DNA of 64,000 bases from an uncultured Clostridia bacterium (GCA_947165425.1 CAMVAJ010000001.1:89663-153662); one strand, 5' to 3'; positions 1-9,477 are shown, numbered from the stretch's first letter. Notes: generated from the letters alone by a model not told the origin. A program made the numbers and translations.

Positions 1-1377
1 GACACGGTCGACGCGGCGCCTGACGCCGGCCAGTTGATCGAGATGCTCCCGGAGGGGGAGGATACTGTGCCGGCCTTTGATGAGAGCGATCTGGACGACA
101 CGGTTCCTGCCTCCGATGCGGAGCTGGACGATACCGTGCCGCCGACGGGCGATTCAAAGCTGGAGGATACCGCGGAGGAAGACACGCTGGAGGAGGACAC
201 GGCGGAGGAGGAAGCTCCTGTTTACGAGGAGCACGTCATGCTGGACGATGACCCGGAGCAGGCGCACGGCGTGGCGTTGCTGGACGGAAACGATCAGAGC
301 CAGTATACGCCCTCCTACGGAAGTCCGTACTCCAAACCGGACGAAGGAATCAACTACTGGACCATGCCCATGGATATCACGGACGAGGATGCGGTATGGA
401 ACATGCTTATGCAGCCCATGACCGTACTGGATATCGGCGGCAAAAACGCCCAGCGCGCGCAGATCACTATCCGTTCAGAGCCGCACGAGAGCGCGGAGGG
501 CGTCGGTGTGGTGACCTGTGTCAGCCAGGGCGTGCACGTGCTGGCGCAGCAGGGGGACTGGACGCTGATCGAGTGCTATTCCTCCTCGTTCCATGACAGC
601 AAAGTCAAAGCCTGGAACCGGTTGGTCCAGGGCTGGGTCCCTTCAAAATATCTCAAGACGGTCAAGCCTGACGATAAAATGGGCATTGTCGTGGATAAAC
701 TGACCCAGCGCCTCTATCTGTTCATGGACGGCAAGCTGACTGCGACGCTGCTGGTCTCTACGGGTCTGCCGAACGCCAGACAGCCGTACAACGAGACGCG
801 CTCGGGCGAATTCATGATCGTCTCGGCTGTGGGCACTTTCAACAGCGATAATCTTGTCTGCGGCTATGCGCTGCGCTATAACAGCGGCGACCTTTTGCAC
901 GAGGTGCCCTATATCAAGGGCAGAGACGGAACCAAAAACTACGCCTCCGCGGAGAAAAAGCTCGGCACCCGCGCCAGTCACGGCTGTATCCGTACCCAGC
1001 GCAAAACCTATCCCAACGGGATCAACATGCGCTGGCTGTGGGATAACCGCAGGATGAACACAAAGCTGGTCATATGGGAGGACTGGCAGGGGAGGCAAAT
1101 TCTTCCGCCGTCGGACGACACGCTTCTGTACTACAATCCCAAGGGCGGGAACGCCTACCATTCCCACGAAACCTGCTATTCCGCGAAGGGCAAGACCTTC
1201 GAGCCCTTCACATACGGCGAGCTTGAGGATGAAGAGTTCAGAAAACTGGAGCGGTGCACCTTCTGCACCCCGCCGCTGCGGCTGGACGAGATCGCGGAGA
1301 TCAATCAGAATTACTATCCGGGCGGAGATCATCAGCCGGTCATCACGGAAGCCTGGGCCAAGCTGGGCCTGGATTGA
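1..1377 (+). CDS. L,D-transpeptidase (YkuD family) with acidic repetitive N-terminus, SH3-like segment and Cys-containing C-terminal tail; 5' end truncated by window
   Basis: Frame is open from base 1; YkuD signature ASHGCIRTQRKTYPNG; repeats of DDTVPA/EDTAEEDT at the N-terminus; C-terminal YYNPKGGNAYHSHETCYS...CTFC motif. Confidence 0.85.
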   Translation, partial: DTVDAAPDAGQLIEMLPEGEDTVPAFDESDLDDTVPASDAELDDTVPPTGDSKLEDTAEEDTLEEDTAEEEAPVYEEHVMLDDDPEQAHGVALLDGNDQSQYTPSYGSPYSKPDEGINYWTMPMDITDEDAVWNMLMQPMTVLDIGGKNAQRAQITIRSEPHESAEGVGVVTCVSQGVHVLAQQGDWTLIECYSSSFHDSKVKAWNRLVQGWVPSKYLKTVKPDDKMGIVVDKLTQRLYLFMDGKLTATLLVSTGLPNARQPYNETRSGEFMIVSAVGTFNSDNLVCGYALRYNSGDLLHEVPYIKGRDGTKNYASAEKKLGTRASHGCIRTQRKTYPNGINMRWLWDNRRMNTKLVIWEDWQGRQILPPSDDTLLYYNPKGGNAYHSHETCYSAKGKTFEPFTYGELEDEEFRKLERCTFCTPPLRLDEIAEINQNYYPGGDHQPVITEAWAKLGLD

Positions 1378-1457
1378 GGGCTTGGCTGCGGCCGCGCTTG
1401 CGCGGCAATGTGAGCAAACCCGTTCTGAGCATTGTAAAAAACAGAGATTGAACAGCT

Positions 1458-2165
1458 ATGAACACGGTTGACATTGTAATCCTGATCATTGTAGGGCTGA
1501 GTGTCCTCTTTGGCCTGTACAGAGGATTCGTCTCCTCTGTGTTTTCAACGGGCGGATCGCTGATCGCGTTTGGCGGCTCTTTCTTCCTCTACCCAAAGCT
1601 TGCCGCGCTGATCCAGTCCAACCCGTCGCTTCAGCGGACCCTGCTGAGCTATACGGACGCGGAGCGCCGACTCGGCGATTTGAGCCTGGGCCTGAAAAAG
1701 GTCGCAGACCTGACCCAGGGCGAGATTTCACAGATTGTCGAGCGCGCCAATCTGCCTTCTGTTTTCGGCAAGCTTCTCCGATCCAACCTGGAAAACGAGA
1801 TCTTCACGGGAATCGACAGCGTGACGGACTATGTCAGCGAAACCATCGTTTCCGCGTGCATCAACATTCTCTGCTTTATCGCGGCGTTTGTCATCATCTA
1901 TCTGGCCCTGTCCCTGCTGATGAGTCTGATCCGGGCGATCGTCAAGCTGCCGGTGCTCAAGCAGATGGACGCGGTGCTGGGCGGGCTTTTCGGAATTCTG
2001 CGCGGCGTACTCTTTGTCTATGTGCTCTTCACGCTGGTGCCGATGGTGGAGACGATCGTGCCGTTGGATGCGGTGACGAGGCTGATGGCGGAATCCCATC
2101 TGGCAAATCTGTTTTCCTCCGGCGCGCTGATTACCGCCATCATGAACGGCAGCCTGTTTGGCTGA
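1458..2165 (+). CDS. CvpA family membrane protein
   Basis: MNTVDIVILIIVGLSVLFGLYRGFVSSV N-terminus and multiple TM helices, typical of CvpA. Confidence 0.8.
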   Translation: MNTVDIVILIIVGLSVLFGLYRGFVSSVFSTGGSLIAFGGSFFLYPKLAALIQSNPSLQRTLLSYTDAERRLGDLSLGLKKVADLTQGEISQIVERANLPSVFGKLLRSNLENEIFTGIDSVTDYVSETIVSACINILCFIAAFVIIYLALSLLMSLIRAIVKLPVLKQMDAVLGGLFGILRGVLFVYVLFTLVPMVETIVPLDAVTRLMAESHLANLFSSGALITAIMNGSLFG

Positions 2166-2217
2166 CTCCTGGAATATGCAAAGCAGTTCGGTTAGATTGG
2201 ACGATGGAGGAGAAGCC

Positions 2218-2625
2218 ATGGCGGACATTCATCGCAAGGCGGTTGAGCAGGTCATCCACGCCAGCCTGGAGGAGGAAGCGGAGGTCTGCGGCTATCTGCA
2301 TGTGCACGAGGACGCGGTGACACGGGTTCAATTGCTTCTGCCCGATGACACGACCCTTTCCAGGCTGAGCGAGCTATTCAAGGTTTTTGGGGATGCCACG
2401 CGGATTCGTATCCTCTATGTGCTGTTTGAGGAGGAGGTCTGCGTCTGCGATATCGCGACGCTGCTGGGCATGACGCAGAGCGCCGTCTCGCATCAGCTGC
2501 GCGTACTCAAGCAGGCGAGACTGATCAAAAGCCGCCGCGAAGGAAAGACCGTTTTCTACTCCCTGTCGGACGACCATGTGCGAACGCTCCTGTCGAACGG
2601 CACGGAGCATATTGAGGAAGAATAG
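2218..2625 (+). CDS. ArsR/SmtB family metalloregulator (CadC/CzrA-like)
   Basis: wHTH FGDATRIRILYVLFEEEVCVCDIATLLGMTQSAVSHQLRVLKQARLIKSRREGKTVFYSL; ATG at 2218 preceded by GGAG. Confidence 0.85.
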   Translation: MADIHRKAVEQVIHASLEEEAEVCGYLHVHEDAVTRVQLLLPDDTTLSRLSELFKVFGDATRIRILYVLFEEEVCVCDIATLLGMTQSAVSHQLRVLKQARLIKSRREGKTVFYSLSDDHVRTLLSNGTEHIEEE

Positions 2626-2718
2626 TTGATCATCGGGCGCGTTTCACAGAGCGCGGCGGGGACTCAACAGCGTTTCTTTTTTGTGACATAAGCCCTTTTC
2701 TTTCGAGGGTTTGTGTGA

Positions 2719-2724
2719 TATAAT
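2719..2724 (+). promoter_or_regulatory. Probable -10 element (TATAAT) for the fba gene
   Basis: TGTGATATAAT upstream of an aggagg RBS and ATG 2759; no clear -35. Confidence 0.4.
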
Positions 2725-2758
2725 CGTTTCAGTCCCAAAATCGAAGGAGGTAATTCCC

Positions 2759-3724
2759 ATGGCCATCGTCACCACTACCGAGATGTTCCGCAAGGCTTAT
2801 GAGGGCGGTTATGCCATCGGTGCTTTCAATGTCAACAACATGGAGATCGTCCAGGGCATCACCGAGGCCGCCAAAATGGAGAACGCGCCGGTGATCCTGC
2901 AGGTCAGCAAGGGCGCCCGTGCCTATGCCAACCACACCTATCTGGTGAAGCTGGTGGAGGCGGCGGTCATCGAGACAGATCTGCCCATCGCGCTGCACCT
3001 GGATCACGGCCCCGATTTCGAGACCTGCAAGAACTGCATTGACGGCGGTTTCTCCTCTGTCATGATCGACAAGAGCGGTCTGCCCTTCGAGGAGAATGTC
3101 CGGATTACCAAGCAGGTTGTTGAGTACGCGCATGACCACGGCGTGGTCGTCGAGGCTGAGCTGGGAACCCTGGCCGGCGTCGAGGACGATGTGAAGGTCT
3201 CCGCCGAGGATTCCTCCTATACGCATCCGGACGAGGTTGAGGAGTTCGTGACCCGCACGGGCTGCGACTCTCTGGCCATCGCCATCGGCACCTCCCACGG
3301 CGCTTATAAGTTCAAGCCCGAGCAGTGCACCCGCAACGCCGACGGCATCCTGGTGCCCCCGCCGCTGCGCTTCGACGTGCTGGAGGAGGTCTCCAAGCGT
3401 CTGCCCGGCTTCCCGATCGTGCTGCACGGCTCCTCCAGCGTTCCGCAGGAGTTCGTCAAGATCATCAACGAGAACGGCGGCGCGCTGCCGGACGCGGTGG
3501 GCATCCCCGAGGAGCAGCTCCGCAAGGCCGCTTCCATGGCTGTCTGCAAGATTAACATCGACTCCGACCTGCGCCTGGCCTTCACCGCGATGATCCGCAA
3601 GCACTTCAACGAGCATCCGGATCATTTCGATCCCCGTCAGTACCTCACCGAAGCTCGCGCCGCGCTGCGTGACATGGTTCGCCATAAGATCGTGGACGTG
3701 CTGGGCTGCAACGGCAAGGCCTGA
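2759..3724 (+). CDS. fba: Class II fructose-1,6-bisphosphate aldolase
   Basis: HLDHGPDFETCKNCIDGGFSSVMIDKS and VLHGSSSVPQEF motifs; GGAGG RBS before ATG 2759. Confidence 0.9.
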   Translation: MAIVTTTEMFRKAYEGGYAIGAFNVNNMEIVQGITEAAKMENAPVILQVSKGARAYANHTYLVKLVEAAVIETDLPIALHLDHGPDFETCKNCIDGGFSSVMIDKSGLPFEENVRITKQVVEYAHDHGVVVEAELGTLAGVEDDVKVSAEDSSYTHPDEVEEFVTRTGCDSLAIAIGTSHGAYKFKPEQCTRNADGILVPPPLRFDVLEEVSKRLPGFPIVLHGSSSVPQEFVKIINENGGALPDAVGIPEEQLRKAASMAVCKINIDSDLRLAFTAMIRKHFNEHPDHFDPRQYLTEARAALRDMVRHKIVDVLGCNGKA

Positions 3725-3763
3725 TCGCGTTCATCCCGGGATACTTAACAATTGTCCAGAACT

Positions 3764-3798
3764 GAAAGCCGCACTCTCCGATGGAGGGCGCGGCTTTC
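3764..3798 (+). terminator. Stem-loop after fba
   Basis: GAAAGCCGC...GCGGCTTTC inverted repeat with extended CTCTCC/GGAGGG pairing; weak T-tract. Confidence 0.55.
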
Positions 3799-3858
3799 AG
3801 AAAACATACGGCTTCACAGCCTTTGTGGATCAGTTTGCGCTTTGAATGGGGAAGACCG

Positions 3859-4596
3859 ATGAACCGGAATGAATTCTATGATGCCAAGAGCATTACAGCG
3901 CTGGATATCAATCTGGCCTGGGCGACGCTCGAACTGCTGACCGACGATGTGGAGGATATCCAGCTCCTGATCTCCGGAAACGAGGAAGATGTGGACGAGC
4001 TGAAGGTCAGCGTGAACGACGGCAAATTAACCATCGAGCAGCCTGCCTATGGCCTGACGACACATATCACCATGGTGCGGTGGATGCAGGTTATGCTGCG
4101 TCTGCCCAGCGTGTGGAAGGGGGTCATCGAGGCCTCCACGGTCGCGGGCCCGCTGCGCGCCAGAGGCCTGACCGGCTCGGATCTGACCCTGACCACCGTC
4201 TCGGGAGATCTGCTGGCCTCGGATTTGAGCGCGATTGTCATGCACGTCCGAACGGTTACCGGCTGTCTTACGCTGCGCACAGCGGGCGCTGAGACGCTCA
4301 AGGCGCGCACGGTCTCCGGCGATTTCCGCTTAAGCGAGGGCGATTTCCGGAAGATCACCGTCAATGGCGTCAGCTCCGATCTTCGGATCGACCTTGCCAC
4401 GGTTTTTGAGCAGATGGATGCCACGACGGTCGCGGGCGATATTATGATCTACGCGCCCACCCGGGAGGCAAATATCAGCCTCCGAAGCGCAACGGGAAGA
4501 CTTCGCACCAGTGAGGTGTCTATCACAGACGAGGGCCCGGTTTTAAATGTGGTGACGGTGTCCGGGAACCTGACGGTGTCCGGGAAGAACCTGTAA
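3859..4596 (+). CDS. DUF4097-type beta-strand repeat protein
   Basis: Repeating pattern (ARTVSGDFRLSEGDF, TVAGDIMI, SATGRLRTSEVSI, TVSGNLTVSG) typical of DUF4097/adhesin-like beta-helix proteins. Confidence 0.65.
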   Translation: MNRNEFYDAKSITALDINLAWATLELLTDDVEDIQLLISGNEEDVDELKVSVNDGKLTIEQPAYGLTTHITMVRWMQVMLRLPSVWKGVIEASTVAGPLRARGLTGSDLTLTTVSGDLLASDLSAIVMHVRTVTGCLTLRTAGAETLKARTVSGDFRLSEGDFRKITVNGVSSDLRIDLATVFEQMDATTVAGDIMIYAPTREANISLRSATGRLRTSEVSITDEGPVLNVVTVSGNLTVSGKNL

Positions 4597-4634
4597 GAAA
4601 TTAATAATCAAGTCTTTACTTGGAGGTTACAGCG

Positions 4635-4976
4635 ATGGCAAGGCCCAACTTCGGAGGATTCGGCGGAGGCGCCAACATGCAGCAGCTGATGCGACAGGCG
4701 CAGAAGATGCAGCAGCAGATGACGGATATGCAGCAAAAGCTCGAGGAGAAATCCTACGAGGCGGCCAGCGGAGGCGGCATGGTGAAGGTCACGGTCAGCG
4801 GCAAGCGCGAAATCACCGCGGTCAGCATCGATCCGCAGGTAATTGATCCCGACGACAACGAGATGCTTGAGGATCTGATCAAAGCGGCTGTGAATGAAGC
4901 GCTGCGCAAGCTGGACGAGGATCGCGAATCCTCGATGGGGAAGATGCTGCCCACCGGCATGGGAGGTCTTTTCTGA
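4635..4976 (+). CDS. YbaB/EbfC family nucleoid-associated protein
   Basis: NMQQLMRQAQKMQQQMTDMQQKLEEKSYEAASGGGMVKVTVSGKREITAVSIDPQVI; adjacent to recR. Confidence 0.92.
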   Translation: MARPNFGGFGGGANMQQLMRQAQKMQQQMTDMQQKLEEKSYEAASGGGMVKVTVSGKREITAVSIDPQVIDPDDNEMLEDLIKAAVNEALRKLDEDRESSMGKMLPTGMGGLF

Positions 4977-4979
4977 GCC

Positions 4980-5579
4980 ATGGCGGGAAGCATTGAACCC
5001 ATTGCGAATATGACGGCCGCGCTGAGCCACCTGCCCGGCATCGGCCCCAAGAGCGCGCAGCGTCTCGCGTACCATATTGCGACCATGCCGCTGGAAGAGG
5101 TTCGCAATCTTGCGACAACGATTTGGCAGAGCCGCAAGAATATCCGTTTCTGCCAAAAATGCGGCAACTACACCACCGGCGAGCTCTGTGAAATCTGTGC
5201 GGACGATAGGAGAAGCACGGAGCAGATCTGCGTGGTTCGTGATCCGCGCGACGTATCGGCCATCGAACGGATGCATGAATTCCAGGGCGTCTATCACGTC
5301 CTGCAGGGAACGCTCTCGCCGATGGACGGGGTCGGGCCTGAGGATATCCGCATTCGGGAGCTGATGGAACGTCTGCGGGAGAATCACGTTCAGGAGGTCA
5401 TCCTGGCCACCAACCCGGATGTGGAAGGCGAGGCGACGGCAACCTATATCGCCCGGCTGATCAAGCCGATGGGAATCCGGGTGACCCGGATCGCGCACGG
5501 CATTCCGGTGGGCGCGGATCTGGAATACGCAGATGAGGTCACGCTCTCCCGCGCGATGGAGGGCCGGCGTGAGATGTGA
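4980..5579 (+). CDS. recR: Recombination mediator RecR
   Basis: [19 protein letters not shown], zinc finger [16 protein letters not shown], Toprim domain [18 protein letters not shown]. Confidence 0.95.
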   Translation: MAGSIEPIANMTAALSHLPGIGPKSAQRLAYHIATMPLEEVRNLATTIWQSRKNIRFCQKCGNYTTGELCEICADDRRSTEQICVVRDPRDVSAIERMHEFQGVYHVLQGTLSPMDGVGPEDIRIRELMERLRENHVQEVILATNPDVEGEATATYIARLIKPMGIRVTRIAHGIPVGADLEYADEVTLSRAMEGRREM

Positions 5580-5605
5580 TGGCCATCAAAAGAAGGGAAT
5601 GACGA

Positions 5606-6859
5606 ATGTCGGAGCGCACGCTTGAGCTGGCTATATTGACAGTGGCGGTTGGCCTGATCGCTGTCGCTTTTATCCTTCTGCTCGTGCTCCTGCGGCGGTA
5701 TGCAGGGCTTTCGGCACAGAATCAGCGGCTGGAAACGCTGATCAATCAGGTTGCTGACGAGCTTCTCGACGCAATGGACGCCAGACAGCAGGAAACCCGC
5801 GAAAGCCTCCGGGACGCGCTCAGCCAGCAGGCTCAGCTCAACCAGGCGGTATCCGCTGAGCTGACTGCCATGATCGAGACGGCGCGACAGCTCGACGCCC
5901 GCATGGAGCAGCTCCGCCAGGGCATGCACGCGATTCGCCAGGAGAACAGCCAGCAGCTGACAGAGATGAGGCAGACGGTGGACGAGAAGCTCTCAGAGTC
6001 TCTGGACCGCCGTCTTACCCAGAGCTTTGACCAGATCAGCAGGCGCCTGGAGGCCGTCTGGCGCGGACTGGGGGAAATGCAGACGCTGGCCGCGGGCGTG
6101 GGCGATTTGAAGAAAATGCTGACCAACGTCAAGACGCGCGGCGTTTGGGGCGAGATTCAGCTTGGCGCGCTGCTCGAGGAGATGCTCTCCCCTGAACAAT
6201 ACACGCTGAACGCCTGTGTGAAGGCCGGCAGCCAGGAGCGCGTTGAGTTTGCGATCCGGCTCCCGGGCCGGGATGGAAGCGAGATCCTGCTGCCGATTGA
6301 CAGCAAATTCCCACAGGAGGATTATCTGCGCCTGCAGGAGGCAGTGGACCGGGGAGATACGGCCGCGGCGGACGCCTGCCGGAAAGCCCTCAGCCAGCGC
6401 ATCCGGAGCGAGGCGAAGCGCATTGCCTCGAAATACATTCTGCCGCCCGCCACAACCGATTTCGCGGTGATGTTTCTTCCGATCGAGGGACTGTATGCGG
6501 AGGCGGTTCGCGAGAGCGGCCTGACTGAGGAGCTTCAGCGAACCTATCGCGTGACGGTCGCCGGTCCGACCACCCTCTCCGCGCTGCTCAACGCGCTGCA
6601 GATGGGATTCCGGACGCTGGCCATCGAGCAGCGCTCCGGGGAGGTTTGGCGCTTGCTCGGAGAGGTCAAGGAGGATTTCGGCCGATTCGCGGAGAACCTG
6701 GAGAAGACAAGGCTGCGGCTGCAGCAGGCGAGCGATTCCATTGACAGCGCGGTCTCGCGGACGCAGTCCATTCGCCGCAGACTCAGCGCGGTTGAGTCAG
6801 AAGCTTTACCCCAAACCTATCCGTCAGATGATGCGCAGAAGGAGACACATGATGCGTGA
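5606..6859 (+). CDS. rmuC: DNA recombination protein RmuC
   Basis: N-terminal TM, coiled coil, RmuC core (RGVWGEIQLGALLEEML, LPIDSKFPQEDYLRL, FLPIEGLYAEAV). Confidence 0.92.
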   Translation: MSERTLELAILTVAVGLIAVAFILLLVLLRRYAGLSAQNQRLETLINQVADELLDAMDARQQETRESLRDALSQQAQLNQAVSAELTAMIETARQLDARMEQLRQGMHAIRQENSQQLTEMRQTVDEKLSESLDRRLTQSFDQISRRLEAVWRGLGEMQTLAAGVGDLKKMLTNVKTRGVWGEIQLGALLEEMLSPEQYTLNACVKAGSQERVEFAIRLPGRDGSEILLPIDSKFPQEDYLRLQEAVDRGDTAAADACRKALSQRIRSEAKRIASKYILPPATTDFAVMFLPIEGLYAEAVRESGLTEELQRTYRVTVAGPTTLSALLNALQMGFRTLAIEQRSGEVWRLLGEVKEDFGRFAENLEKTRLRLQQASDSIDSAVSRTQSIRRRLSAVESEALPQTYPSDDAQKETHDA

Positions 6860-8312
6860 ATTGCTTTCGCTCATCAATTTCGACAATCAGACCAGCCGAT
6901 CCGTAGCGCGGAAGCTTCGGGCTGAAGGGTATTTTTGCCTCGTCGGCGCGGCGGACTCCTCGGCGGAACAGTCCCTGGACGGTGAGATCAAGGGCCTTGT
7001 GCTGTGCGGAGGATCCACGGGCCAGCCGATTGCGATCCCTAATTTGCCGGATTATCTCTCCTCCGGGCTGCCGCTGCTCGCGCTGGGCGACGCGGCGCTG
7101 ACACTGTGCCGCTACTGGAATGGGGAGACCGCTCCGTTCTCGGACCAGCCCCAGGCCGTGCAGATCGCTTTTGACCGAAACGATCCGCTGGTGGGGAAGA
7201 TTGACCAGAGCGAGCGGTATTTGCCCGCGCCCACCGAAATGCGTCCCGGTTCAAATTGCCGTGTCATCGCCACCTGCAATGATCACGTTCTCGGCATCGC
7301 GTCCGCAGAGTCTCCCGTCTTCGCGCTGGCGTTTCAGGTGGAGAACAACGATCCGGACGGGGCGTACATCCTCGTGCAGTTTGCGGACCAGATCTGCCGC
7401 TGTACGCCCTGGTGGAGCGAGAGCGCCTACATCGATATGGCGGTTGAGGAGATCCGCATGGCGGCCGAGGGTGGAGACGGCTTATGCGCCATTTCGGGCG
7501 GAATTGACAGCGCGGTGTGCGCTGCGCTGGGCGCGAAGGCGTTGGGTGACCGCATGTACTGCCTGTTTGTCGATACCGGTCTTCTCCGGATCGGCGAAGC
7601 CGACGATGCAATCCGGAACATCCAGACCATCCCCGGCCTGCGCGTCCTCCGCGTGGATGCGCGGGAGGAATTCCTGCAGGCGCTGGAGGGCGTCAGTGAT
7701 CCGGCTGAAAAGCAGCTCATTGTCTACTCCCGGCTGCGCGCGCATATGCGGCATCAGGTCAGTCAAATGGAGAATGTCCGGGTCATTCTGCAGGGAACCA
7801 ACTATTCAGATGTGTTTGGCCGCAACATCTCCTTGAAAACAGAGCTGCCCTCGGCGCGTGTGAGGCTCTTGGAGCCGGTGAGGTATCTCTTCAAGGATGA
7901 GATCCGTCGCATCGGGGAAGCGCTTGGACTGCCTGAGAGCTTATGCCATCGCCAGCCTTTTCCCTCGGCGGGTCTTGCGCAGCGCATCTATTCAGCCATC
8001 ACGGCGGAACGTCTGCGGATCCTGGGGGAGGCCGATCAGATCCTTCGCGAGGAGATCGAGGGCGGAGGCTACAATAAAAGGCTGTGGCAGTATTATGCCA
8101 TGATGGCGGATGACCCAATCCCCGGAGACAACGGCTATATCGTGCTGCTGCGCGCGGTGCAGGCCATGGAAAGCGGCGCGGTATCGGCCCGTCTGCCTGC
8201 GGATGTCGTCGAGCGGATCGCCTCGCGCATCCTTAAGAGCGAGCCGCAGGTGCGGCGCGTTCTGTATGACCTGACTCCGTCTCACACCTATGGGCGCGTC
8301 GAATGGGGCTGA
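6849..8312 (+). CDS. GMP synthase (GuaA)-like protein with degenerate glutamine amidotransferase domain
   Basis: PP-loop SGGIDSAV, LFVDTGLLRIGEAD, LQGTNYSDVFG, RQPFPSAGLA, C-terminal VLYDLTPSHTYGRVEWG; GATase nucleophile-elbow Cys absent; RBS spacing slightly favours ATG 6852 over 6849. Confidence 0.82.
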   Translation: MMRELLSLINFDNQTSRSVARKLRAEGYFCLVGAADSSAEQSLDGEIKGLVLCGGSTGQPIAIPNLPDYLSSGLPLLALGDAALTLCRYWNGETAPFSDQPQAVQIAFDRNDPLVGKIDQSERYLPAPTEMRPGSNCRVIATCNDHVLGIASAESPVFALAFQVENNDPDGAYILVQFADQICRCTPWWSESAYIDMAVEEIRMAAEGGDGLCAISGGIDSAVCAALGAKALGDRMYCLFVDTGLLRIGEADDAIRNIQTIPGLRVLRVDAREEFLQALEGVSDPAEKQLIVYSRLRAHMRHQVSQMENVRVILQGTNYSDVFGRNISLKTELPSARVRLLEPVRYLFKDEIRRIGEALGLPESLCHRQPFPSAGLAQRIYSAITAERLRILGEADQILREEIEGGGYNKRLWQYYAMMADDPIPGDNGYIVLLRAVQAMESGAVSARLPADVVERIASRILKSEPQVRRVLYDLTPSHTYGRVEWG

Positions 8313-8420
8313 CAACGAATTCTTTTGGCGGGGCATCGAAGCAAAAGCAGGAAAAACCAAAAGAAAAGCGAAAGATATTACTCGGCCGGAGAGCCGTGAA
8401 ATAAAACGGAGGTGCAATCA

Positions 8421-9425
8421 ATGAAAAAGCTCATCGTCCTTGTCCTGGCGCTTGCCATGTCTCTGTCGATCTTCTCCGTTCAGGCGGATACGACGACCAA
8501 GACGCCTTCCATCTGCATCGTTGTCGCCGGCACCCTTGGCGACCGCTCCTTCTACGATTCCGCCAACGAGGGCATTGAGAAGCTTGCGGCTGACTTTGGC
8601 ACGGAGACGAACGTGATCGAGTGCAAGGAAGACGGCTCGCTCTATGAGAACGCGCTGTTTGAGGCCGCGGAACGCTATGATATCATCGCGGCGGTCGGCT
8701 GGCAGTTCTTTGATGCGCTGGCGGATGAGAACGGCGTGCTTGCCGCTTACCCGGACAAGAAATTCCTCTTCATCGATAACGCCCTGGATGCGATCCCGGC
8801 GAATCTGATGTGCATCACCTATGCCCAGAACGAGGGCTCCTTCCTGGCCGGCTATGTTGCGGCCTCTCTCTCCAAGACGGGGGCTGTCGGCGTCGTGGGC
8901 GGCGAGAACGCGGCGACGATCAACGACTTCATCGTCGGCTATGAGGCGGGCGCCAAGTACATTAATCCGAACGCGGTTGTGAAGCGTCAGTATGCCAATA
9001 CCTACGAGGACCCCGCGAAGGGCAAGGAGTGCGCGCTGGCTCTGTACAACGATGGGTGCGACGTGGTCTTTGCGGTGGCCGGCAAAACCGGCGAGGGCGT
9101 CTTCGAGGCCGCCAAAGAGGCCGATAAGCTGGCGGTTGGCGTCGACGGCGATCAGAAGTACATCGATCCGGACCGGATCATCTGCTCGATGGTGAAGCGT
9201 GTCGGCCAGTCTATCTACGACGTGGTCGCCAATCCCGACACCTTCTTCAAGGGCGGCGAGGTCTGGAACGCGGATATGGAGACCGGCTATATCGATGTCG
9301 TCTACGGAACAGAGGATATGCCGCAGCAGGTATCCGATGCGCTCAAGGACGAGGTCGAGACCATCAAGGCCAAGATCATCTCCGGCGATATCATCGTCCC
9401 GACAGCCTTTGCAACCGAGGAGTAA
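8421..9425 (+). CDS. BMP family ABC transporter substrate-binding protein (nucleoside type)
   Basis: BMP family features (GDRSFYDSANEGIEKL, AQNEGSFLAGYVAA, VGVDGDQKYIDPD); followed by BMP-type ATPase and two permeases. Confidence 0.85.
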   Translation: MKKLIVLVLALAMSLSIFSVQADTTTKTPSICIVVAGTLGDRSFYDSANEGIEKLAADFGTETNVIECKEDGSLYENALFEAAERYDIIAAVGWQFFDALADENGVLAAYPDKKFLFIDNALDAIPANLMCITYAQNEGSFLAGYVAASLSKTGAVGVVGGENAATINDFIVGYEAGAKYINPNAVVKRQYANTYEDPAKGKECALALYNDGCDVVFAVAGKTGEGVFEAAKEADKLAVGVDGDQKYIDPDRIICSMVKRVGQSIYDVVANPDTFFKGGEVWNADMETGYIDVVYGTEDMPQQVSDALKDEVETIKAKIISGDIIVPTAFATEE

Positions 9426-9431
9426 ACCATT

Positions 9432-9477
9432 ACAGGCGTCGCAGCCCCAATTCGTGGCTGCGACGCCTGTGTTTTTT
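9432..9477 (+). terminator. Intrinsic terminator after the BMP substrate-binding protein gene
   Basis: 15-bp stem ACAGGCGTCGCAGCC/GGCTGCGACGCCTGT followed by GTTTTTT. Confidence 0.9.

Noticed and set aside
1390-1412. GCCGCGCTTGCGCGGC hairpin after the L,D-transpeptidase gene as a terminator
   Set aside because: No T-tract follows and the next gene is close; may only be GC-rich palindrome.
8313-8420. Purine riboswitch upstream of the nucleoside transporter
   Set aside because: No recognisable purine riboswitch core or stable three-way junction could be seen in this ~108-nt gap.
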